Below, piece after piece: positions 46,735 through 52,880 of a stretch of DNA of 52,880 nt. The number at the start of each line of letters is the position of its first letter. Positions within the stretch are counted from its first letter, which is position 1. Where the stretch lies: assembly GCA_002401765.2 (NCBI GenBank), contig NVTY02000052.1, positions 1-52,880 of the forward strand. The letters are read 5' to 3'. Position numbers and translations under genes: made by a program. Under the pieces are notes generated by a model. It was not told the DNA's origin, did no database searches, and saw only the letters and a list, made by a program, of their open reading frames with translations. The stretch is from Thiotrichaceae bacterium (GTDB lineage: Bacteria > Pseudomonadota > Gammaproteobacteria > SZUA-140).

Positions 46735-47682
46735 CTATCGTGACCGTTCAACGGTCTGAAACTGAAACATGATCCGATACTGCTTCGGTGTTATTTGATG
46801 GAATTGTCGAAAATTCCGGATAAATACGTCACTGGATTGGAAACCACATTTCAGAGCAATCTGCTGGACAGGCTCATTCCCTATGACCAACATCTGGGCC
46901 GCAACGAAACAACGCCATTGTCGCAGGAAGTTAAGCGGAGAGCTCCCTGTGATTTTTTTAAACTTAGAGGAAAAGGGTGAACGTGAAAGAGTCCCTAGAT
47001 TGGCAAGTTCCTCTACAGTCCAGTCCTTAGAAAAGTTCTGCTGGATAGCCAAAATGATAGGTGCCAGATTACGATCACCCAGAGCCATCAGCCAGCCAAG
47101 ATTTAATTTGGATTTGTCTAAATCACGCAGTAATTCAAGTAATAACAGCTCTAGTAATCGCTGAACCGCCAACTGATGACCAACCTTGCCATCACAATTT
47201 TCTTGATAAATCCATAAGAGTAACCGTCCTAAACGACTGCCTGGGGGGGCATCCAGCACAATTACTTCTGGCAGGCCACCTATCAGGGCGTCATAACCCC
47301 AGTGCTGGAGTGGAGAAAAAATAAAATTACCGCACATCAGCTGGTAATCAGCTCCCTTCCCCCCCACAACCATTAGTTCTAACATTTCACGAGATTTACC
47401 GCCAAACAACTTTGATGCTTGTATGCAATTAACATCGGCTTCACTCATAAGTCGATATGGAGAACCATAAGGCAGCAATAAAAGCTGACCTGATTGCAAA
47501 GATAAGGGATCCTGCCCTGGAACTTCCAGCACGCAATGTCCGATCCTTAAATAACTAAAACTACAGCAATTTTGCTGACTTTCTTCAATCCCCCAAGGTG
47601 CACGTAATTTGATTTGGGCAAATACTTCGCATTGAGGAGAGATGTTATTAATAAACTGACTAAGGGGATCGGTACCTGACAT
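46735..47682 (-). CDS. AraC-family transcriptional regulator (315 aa)
   Basis: N-terminal cupin-like ligand domain (RIGHCVLEVPGQDPLSLQSG, LLLLPYGSPYRL). Two C-terminal helix-turn-helix units: WTVEELANLGTLSRSPFSSKFKKITG and PVQQIALKCGFQSSDVFIRNFRQFHQITPKQYR. It belongs to the cupin_6 group often linked to oxidoreductase genes. No divergent target gene is adjacent; the interval to 47945 holds no gene. Confidence 0.88.
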   Translation of the reverse strand: MSGTDPLSQFINNISPQCEVFAQIKLRAPWGIEESQQNCCSFSYLRIGHCVLEVPGQDPLSLQSGQLLLLPYGSPYRLMSEADVNCIQASKLFGGKSREMLELMVVGGKGADYQLMCGNFIFSPLQHWGYDALIGGLPEVIVLDAPPGSRLGRLLLWIYQENCDGKVGHQLAVQRLLELLLLELLRDLDKSKLNLGWLMALGDRNLAPIILAIQQNFSKDWTVEELANLGTLSRSPFSSKFKKITGSSPLNFLRQWRCFVAAQMLVIGNEPVQQIALKCGFQSSDVFIRNFRQFHQITPKQYRIMFQFQTVERSR

Positions 47683-47944
47683 CTAATTCGAGCCTTTTTG
47701 ATTACATACCTATAGCGCCTAGGTGTTCGGGATTAATTCTTTAGAATATAGCAGCTAAGAAATAGACCCCATCCCTGACACAATCAAATCGCTTTTATAA
47801 GTGAAATCCTGAGTTTTAATACAGCCATTGGCAGTCCTGAAGGTAAATCGTAATGCATTTGGTCTGGCGACATTCTGTTCGAACTAGAATGTCGCCTGTC
47901 TTGATTGTAAAATCTCTACTCATTCACAATACCCTGCATTGCTT

Positions 47945-48232
47945 GTAAGCGCAAAACAAACCTCAGGGTTGCACTTTAATACTTCATCAGGTCTTGGTTA
48001 ATGACACCCGGTAAGAGTGCTTCGATGGCTGCGACTGTTTCAGCCTGTGGTAGTTCGGTGAACAGGCACCTGAGGTAAGCATGCGGTTCCAGTCCGTTCG
48101 CTTTGGTGCTCTCGATCAATGAGTATAGGTTAGCGCTGGCTTTGACACCTTTAACTGAGATGCTGAATAAGCAGTTTTTACGCCCCATGGCAAAGGGGCT
48201 GATGGCGTCCTCTGCACCGTTTGTAGTGGTCA
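47945..48232 (-). mobile_element. IS66 right-end remnant with transposase C-terminus
   Basis: The terminal repeat GTAAGCG begins at 47945. The minus-strand frame reads NGAEDAISPFAMGRKNCLFS, SVKGVKASANLYSLIESTKANGLEPHAYLR and ends ALLPGVINQDLMKY at 47976, the classic IS66 TnpC C-terminus. The rest of the element is missing beyond about 48232. Confidence 0.8.
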
Positions 48233-48334
48233 ACCTTTTCTGTCCATTGAATTAAAGGTTACCCAATAATACGCTTCTTTTTCGTTCGGTGATAATCCTA
48301 AATTATGGGTTCTTCGTAGAAGTGTGTGAATGCT

Positions 48335-49659
48335 ATGGAACCATTTCCAGGCGCCCGCAGTAGAAAAGTATGCTGTTTCTGAAGCCCTTGAATGAGCGAT
48401 AACCTCTAGCATTCGACTTGACCGTTTGTATCTTTGAATTCAGTCCTTCAGCCACCGCATTGGTGATGGCGTGCTTAAAGTAGGTCAGGATATTGAGTAT
48501 ATGATTTTTGATCATGCGTGATTTTTCTTTGATCGGCTCCAATCGACTGCGAATGGCCCATGAATACCACTGATTGAAATGACGCTTGGCACATCCCGCA
48601 TAAGTGTAGCTCCAAAAATCTCGAAATAGCTCTTTGATCGCCCAGGCTCTGGCGACTTTTAGATCCGTTTTCTTCAGTGCCGATTGTGTCGCTACTTCGT
48701 TAAAAATTATTTGGCGTCCATGCCAAAAATTCACTCACTTACGCGACAGCTGATTACTTTTGCCCCGACCGCCCTGCGTACGTTGAGTTTTCGCACAACA
48801 TCGAATTACTTCGTTCTTTCGTTGCACTCTACACAACTCCCTCAAATGGCTCTACGGCGATTATACCCGCTGCCGCATCCTCTACGTCATTCGCTAACGC
48901 TCTTAACTACGAGTCTGCGGACGGGATCGCCTATCGGGGACTAGCGGCCATCGCTTCGCTTCCATGGCCGCCAGCGATTGAATTGTTCGATAAATTTCTC
49001 ACTGACATTCTCTTCGTTGGATAACCAGGCAAACTTGCTTCCTTTGAGCCGCTCATCACCTTGACTGATGAGTGCTTTATTCTCCTTGCGTCGCACCTGA
49101 TCAACCGCGTCATTGAGGTGCTGGCTGATATGAAACTTGTCATGAACATATAGCAATGACCTGAGCGAAATTGCTTTTCATCAATACCAAGATAGCGAAT
49201 GTTTGTCTTTTTTCGTCTAGCCAGGCCACGCTGAACGGCCCGCGCTTTAATCGCCTCAGTTTGATGCCAATTCAAACCCAACAGCTTGCGCGCTTCCTCA
49301 ACGCTACGGGCGGCCGTAAGGACACGAATGGCAAAGGCCTCAAACAGCAACGTAAAGCGACTGTTTTTGCCTGCCCAGGGAATCGCAACTGTTTTCGCTC
49401 CATGTGTGTCACAGCGAACCCGGGGGACTTCACAATACAGGTAGGTTGAGAATTGCATGGTGTCGAGATGACGCCAAGTGCGCTTTTTACGGTTATCATG
49501 TTTGGGACAGATGGCTCCGCACTCTGGGCAGGGCCCTTGATCGTCGGTGTACTCAATGACAATATCTACTCGCTGATCCTGCATTTTGAGATCAACGCTG
49601 GCGATTTCCCAGGGGGACTTTACACCCAGCAGCTGGCCGTAGTGTTCTTCTAGTTCCAT
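48335..49659 (-). pseudogene. ISL3-family transposase, deleted and interrupted
   Basis: N-terminal part from ATG 49659 has the zinc-finger CPECGAICPKHD, VRCDTHGAKTVAIPWA and the first DDE Asp region YLGIDEKQFRSGH. It then jumps directly to VHDKFHISQHLNDAVDQVRRKENKAL in another frame (internal deletion with frameshift near 49156). After EKFIEQFN it is interrupted by foreign sequence. It resumes as FNEVATQSALKKTDLKVARAWAIKELFRDFW and ends with NAVAEGLNSKIQTVKSNARGYRSFKGFRNSILFYCGRLEMVP. Confidence 0.8.
48702..48978. mobile_element. MITE-like insertion (about 277 bp) inside the ISL3 transposase
   Basis: It splits the transposase between EQF and NEVATQ, so its limits are known within a few bases. 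One end holds TTTGGCGTCCATGCCAAA, a hairpin; the other holds GCGGCCAT...ATGGCCGC, another hairpin. No coding capacity. The junctions share about five bases (TTYAA), a possible target duplication. Confidence 0.6.
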
Positions 49660-49777
49660 GCTTATTAATCCAAGGTCGATTGGCTACTGAAAATCTCAAT
49701 TCTAACGGATATTTCACACTAATCTACGAAGAACCCAAAAAAGAAGTTAAAGAGCTCAAGCTTCACACTCGTTTTCC

Positions 49778-50113
49778 ATGCACCCCAAAAATCGTAAACG
49801 ATCACGTTATGCCGTTCACCGCTTAAAAATGATTAGCGGCCGAATACTTCGAGAAATACAGCGTAAAATTACAGCAGAACAGCTTGAGAGTAGCGCAGAA
49901 ATGTTTGCTTTGTATCTGCGCATGCTGGCACAAAATCGAGGTGATAAGAACAAGCTGTACAGCTTTCATGAGCCACACATCTATTGCATGAAAAAAGGTA
50001 AAGTACATCAGCGTTATGAGTTTGGTACCAAGGCATCGATCACCACCACTCGTGATTCAGGCATCATTATCGACATACTGGCATTTGAAAAGAATGTATT
50101 TGATGGCCCCCCC
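49778..50113 (+). pseudogene. IS5/IS1182-type transposase fragment
   Basis: Reads VHRLKMISGRILREIQRKI, then KLYSFHEPHIYCMKKGKVHQRYEFGTKASI and GIIIDILAFEKNVFDG, an internal part of an IS5-group DDE transposase (HEPE/CI-KGK--KRYEFG pattern). Both ends are missing. It is bounded by the ISL3 end on the left and an IS66 end on the right. Confidence 0.7.
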
Positions 50114-50166
50114 TGGCGTCATTAACCAAGATCAGATGAGCCACCCTGTGGTTTTTTTTCGCTTAC
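50111..50166 (+). mobile_element. Second IS66 right-end remnant, opposite orientation
   Basis: The plus strand reads GCGTCATTAACCAAGATCAG (encoding GVINQDQM as at the end of the IS66 transposase at 47976), then CCACCCTGTGGTTTTTTTTC and GCTTAC. The CGCTTAC end (50160-50166) is the inverse of GTAAGCG at 47945. Confidence 0.65.
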
Positions 50167-50292
50167 CTTGAACACCATAAAATCGACGATATTTGTACAT
50201 TAATAGATGATAACGCCTGAATCGATGTTCCACTATGGAATTATTTTTTGTTTCAAGTTATTGTATAAAAAATTCTCTGAGGAGGAAAATAC

Positions 50293-51147
50293 ATGGTTCG
50301 CTCAAAATCTGTTTTGGTTACAGGTGGCACTGGAAATATTGGTAGCGCGGTTGTTACGGAGTTATTACAGCACGATTATCGCGTGAGTGTGCTATGTCGC
50401 TCTGAGAAAAGTGAAAATAGCGCCCGCTTGATGGGGGCCGAGGTAGTATCAGGCGGAATAAATGAGCCAGCAGCTTGGCTTGAAGAGCTTGAAAATTTTG
50501 ATGCGTTAATCCATGCTGCTTGTGGATTTGGTCAAGATATGGGGCCGATAGATGTGCAGTTCATGAAGAAAATAACCCAACATTCCAGTAAACGATTATC
50601 TCCCCTAATCCTTATTTATACATCTGGTTGCTGGGTCTATGGTAATAGCGAACAGATAATTTCTGAACAAACAGCCAAAAACCCCCTTCCTGAATTTCAG
50701 TGGATGCAGTGGAGTATAGACTTTTTGCAAGCGCAGTCGACTATTGATCTGCGTGTCGTCAGCCCTGCAAATGTCGTAAGTAAAGCTCAGAAGAGCATCC
50801 CACTCATCCTACATTGGGAATTGGATCGATGTGACCAACCTTGCATTCCATCTATTCCCCAGTTGTCTTGGTCGCTGGTTGAACGAAATAATCTTGCGGA
50901 GCTTTATCGCCTGGTATTAGAGAAAGGGCGGCGGGGCGAAGAATATATTGGATCTGGACAAGCCAAGGTAAATGTTGCAGAACTGGCTGGGCACTTATCA
51001 CCCTTACCGATAAAAGAAGTGCCCATTGACGAGTGGCGGGAACACTATGGTGCATGGACTGAAGGATACGCTATGAAACAAGTATTTTCTAGCAAAAAAG
51101 CAACGACAGAATTGGGTTGGAAACCGCGCTTGGTATTTACTGATTAA
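50293..51147 (+). CDS. NAD-dependent epimerase/dehydratase (extended SDR, 284 aa)
   Basis: Rossmann fold with TGGTGNIG at residues 10-17, the DALIHAACG segment, and SGCWVYGNS in place of the usual YxxxK-containing active-site helix. The canonical Tyr-x3-Lys is not obvious (IYTSGCWVYG is followed by Gln/Trp-rich sequence), so it may be atypical or NAD(P)-binding only. C-terminal SSKKATTELGWKPRL is typical of the family. GAGGAGG-type ribosome-binding site. Substrate unknown. Confidence 0.8.
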   Translation: MVRSKSVLVTGGTGNIGSAVVTELLQHDYRVSVLCRSEKSENSARLMGAEVVSGGINEPAAWLEELENFDALIHAACGFGQDMGPIDVQFMKKITQHSSKRLSPLILIYTSGCWVYGNSEQIISEQTAKNPLPEFQWMQWSIDFLQAQSTIDLRVVSPANVVSKAQKSIPLILHWELDRCDQPCIPSIPQLSWSLVERNNLAELYRLVLEKGRRGEEYIGSGQAKVNVAELAGHLSPLPIKEVPIDEWREHYGAWTEGYAMKQVFSSKKATTELGWKPRLVFTD

Positions 51148-51324
51148 CTCATAAGTCTATGAAAATTTAGGGAGAGGAGGGTAAATACTATTCCTCTTCC
51201 ACGGGGAGGGGTTTCATTAAAATGATGAGAGCTTTTAATTTCTTTCTCATTACACATGAAAATCAACTAGTTTTTTGTTGAAACGTCTAAAAATTTTAGC
51301 TGGCCGTACAATATCCAGCTCCTT

Positions 51325-51354
51325 GTAGCGAGATAGCTTGCTACGGAATTTTTT
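51325..51354 (+). terminator. Possible intrinsic terminator between the SDR and flavoprotein genes
   Basis: GTAGC (51325) pairs with GCTAC (51340-51344), helped by GAG/CTT inside. A TTTTTT run follows at 51349-51354. If real, the flavoprotein must start downstream of it. Confidence 0.4.
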
Positions 51355-51382
51355 AACGAAACCAATAGCGGGGAAATTAAAG

Positions 51383-52663
51383 TTGAATAAACATAAATAC
51401 ATTATCATTGGTGCAGGACCTTCAGGACTACAAACCGCATATTTTTTAGATAAAATAGGCGAAGATTATATGATTTTAGAATCCGCAGAAAAAAGTGGCT
51501 CATTTTTCGAAAATTTTCCTATTCACCGCAAGCTAATATCAATTAATAAAAAATATACGGGTAGTAACAACCCTGAGTTTAACCTACGTCATGACTGGAA
51601 CTCATTACTGACCGAAGGCCAAGAAATAAAACTCAGTGATTATGATGATGATTTATACCCAAGTGCGGATAATTTAGTCACCTACTTAAATGACTACCAA
51701 AAGAAATATGGGTTAAAAGTTGAATTTGGTCAAAAAGTAACGAGTATTAAAAAAAATAGCTTATTCACCATTGAAACCTCTCAAGGTGAACAATGGAAAT
51801 GCGAGGTATGTATTTATGCCGGCGGGTTTACTCGTGCTAATTTACCATCTGATATCGAAGGGATTGAATATGCCACTGACTATGCGGATATAGATACGGA
51901 TAAGAGCAAGTATAACAACCAGAGAGTTTTGATTATTGGTAAAGGGAACTCTGCATTTGAAACCGCAGACCACCTCGCCGGTAATGCAGCTCTTATTCAT
52001 GTTGTAGGGCCGGAAAAACTTCAATTTGCTTGGGAAACACATTACGTCGGACATTTGCGCGCTGTTAATAATAACATTCTCGATATGTATCAGCTTAAAT
52101 CTCAGCATGCAGTGCTCGATGCGAAAATTAATTCGATAAAATATCAAGATGGTCAATATGCCGTAACACTAAATTATGCTCATGCTCATGAAGAAGTTGA
52201 AACTATCATCTACGATAAAATTTTATCCTGCGCCGGGTTTAAAATGGCTGATAATATTTGGAAAGATGGTTGTGAAATTGAAACTGAGTTCTCTGGGAAG
52301 TTTCCTCGTTTGAAACGAAATTTTGAGTCCTCTAACATCGACAATTTTTACTTTGTGGGTGTCTTGACTCATGTTCTTGACTATAGAAAAGCCACTTCGG
52401 GATTCATTCATGGATTTAGGTATAATTGTCGCGCTTTAATTAATATGCTTGCGATGAAAACTAATACGCAAAAATGGCCGGGGAGTCAGTTGACTCACAG
52501 TGCAGCTGAATACACTGCAAAAATTATCGAAAGAGTTAATAGCGCGAGCTCATTGTGGCAACAACCCGGTTACTTTGCTGATGTTATTTTAGTTCCGAAA
52601 GCAAACTACCTTACTGACATACCCGCAGACGGTGTTTTTCAAGGTAGTTGTCGCTTTCTTTAA
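51383..52663 (+). CDS. FOXRED2-like FAD-dependent oxidoreductase (426 aa)
   Basis: Flavin monooxygenase-like fold. FAD motif GAGPSG at about 10-15, family segment HRKLISINKKYTG and FNLRHDWNSLL, then a second nucleotide motif GKGNSAFETADHL. C-terminal FYFVGVLTHVLDYRKATSGFIHGFRYN resembles the FAD-closing region. The frame is open from a TTG at 51338, but the TTG at 51383 follows GGGGAAATTAAAG and lies after the putative terminator, so I prefer it. Its stop touches the stop of a transposase gene on the other strand, so its 3' end may be replaced by the IS. AT-rich; possible transfer. Confidence 0.8.
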   Translation: MNKHKYIIIGAGPSGLQTAYFLDKIGEDYMILESAEKSGSFFENFPIHRKLISINKKYTGSNNPEFNLRHDWNSLLTEGQEIKLSDYDDDLYPSADNLVTYLNDYQKKYGLKVEFGQKVTSIKKNSLFTIETSQGEQWKCEVCIYAGGFTRANLPSDIEGIEYATDYADIDTDKSKYNNQRVLIIGKGNSAFETADHLAGNAALIHVVGPEKLQFAWETHYVGHLRAVNNNILDMYQLKSQHAVLDAKINSIKYQDGQYAVTLNYAHAHEEVETIIYDKILSCAGFKMADNIWKDGCEIETEFSGKFPRLKRNFESSNIDNFYFVGVLTHVLDYRKATSGFIHGFRYNCRALINMLAMKTNTQKWPGSQLTHSAAEYTAKIIERVNSASSLWQQPGYFADVILVPKANYLTDIPADGVFQGSCRFL

Positions 52664-52880
52664 TCAAGCCGCTTCTTTTACATATTCCTTCTCTGGGTTC
52701 AACGTCACCGCACCAACCGGTGCCCAGTCTCGTGTTTTTCCAGACCATCGTGCAGGGTTTATTGACTTGGCCAAGGCATAGAGTTTGTCGCGTTTTTGTA
52801 AAATATCACGGTCTTCTCCTTGATGGCGTTGCGCTGGGGTCACGAATTTTATCCCACTATGACGGTGTTCATTGTTGTAC
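52664..52880 (-). CDS. IS3-family transposase C-terminus (partial at right edge)
   Basis: Reads YNNEHRHSGIKFVTPAQRHQ, GEDRDILQKRDKLYALAK and INPARWSGKTRDW to a TGA at 52664-52666. This matches the OrfB tail of IS3-type elements and resembles the remnant at 29796. No terminal repeat fits between its stop and the flavoprotein stop, so the element's right end is gone or overlaps that gene. Confidence 0.8.
   Translation of the reverse strand, partial: YNNEHRHSGIKFVTPAQRHQGEDRDILQKRDKLYALAKSINPARWSGKTRDWAPVGAVTLNPEKEYVKEAA

Larger units (their letters stand above)
48307..49736 (-). mobile_element. ISL3-family element with matching inverted ends
   Basis: Ends GGGTTCTTCGTAGAAGTGTG (48307) and, inverted at 49736, GGGTTCTTCGTAGATTAGTG. 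It carries a broken ISL3 transposase and a later insertion at about 48702-48978. No clear 8-bp target duplication. Confidence 0.75.

Noticed and set aside
46476..46751. 91-aa minus-strand gene downstream of the AraC regulator
   Set aside because: It overlaps the AraC end, lacks a start signal and reads like translated non-coding repeat sequence.

Overview
The window reads as a chromosomal stretch of a gammaproteobacterium. Supporting this are the uvrA / MFS transporter / ssb neighbourhood, a BepA-type protease, parC, glcDEF, a YegD-like Hsp70, ung, msrA/msrB and an hslR remnant. It also has periplasmic c-type cytochromes and chemotaxis-type signalling proteins, so a motile, respiring, probably aquatic organism is likely. 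I saw no rRNA, tRNA or CRISPR array. The genome is littered with short palindromic repeats, insertion-sequence remnants and broken genes, which points to long-running transposition and gene decay.

Layout. 1-3828 (minus): a type I secretion operon. Its HlyB-like gene is cut by one in-frame TAG exactly between the C39-like domain and the membrane/ATPase part. It is followed by an HlyD-like adaptor, a 50-residue ORF coupled by ATGA overlaps, and the start of a membrane protein. 4461-5505: an hslR 3' remnant, a small helical exported protein, a broken minus-strand gene and a 165-bp MITE-like element. 5967-8132: a CheY-like / CheC / PAS-histidine kinase trio. 8231-14743: bepA, uvrA, an MFS transporter with a C-terminal YAM-like domain, and ssb. 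14771-15638: a decayed IS4-type element. 15817-20379: a chemoreceptor, then a di-haem peroxidase, a cupredoxin and two related di-haem cytochromes. 20501-27636: a DUF481 protein, parC and glcDEF. 27887-29704: a DUF1439 protein, a SpoU-type methyltransferase, a CHMI-like isomerase and a lipoprotein cytochrome.

29796-32961 holds an IS3-type transposase tail abutting a broken RCC1-repeat exoprotein gene, which carries three stops and a G9-tract frameshift. 33053-38327 carries ycaQ, small exported proteins, a higBA toxin-antitoxin pair, a selO stump, msrA/msrB and two thiol-fold proteins.

39247-42720 is an AT-rich accessory island and the best candidate for an undescribed system. It encodes a reverse transcriptase of the unknown-group/Abi type, overlapped by a PD-(D/E)XK nuclease with a RecB/Cas4-like QxxxY motif, then a trypsin-like protease. 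Copies of one dispersed palindrome lie before, within and after it. The RT and nuclease look like a two-gene anti-phage module; whether the protease belongs to it is open.

43332-47682 returns to housekeeping genes (ung, Hsp70-like, DEDDh exonuclease, AraC regulator). 47945-50166 is a nest of IS66, ISL3 and IS5-type remnants whose two ends are both IS66-like right ends in opposite orientation. The window closes with an NAD-dependent epimerase/dehydratase, a FOXRED2-like flavoprotein and the tail of another IS3-type transposase.
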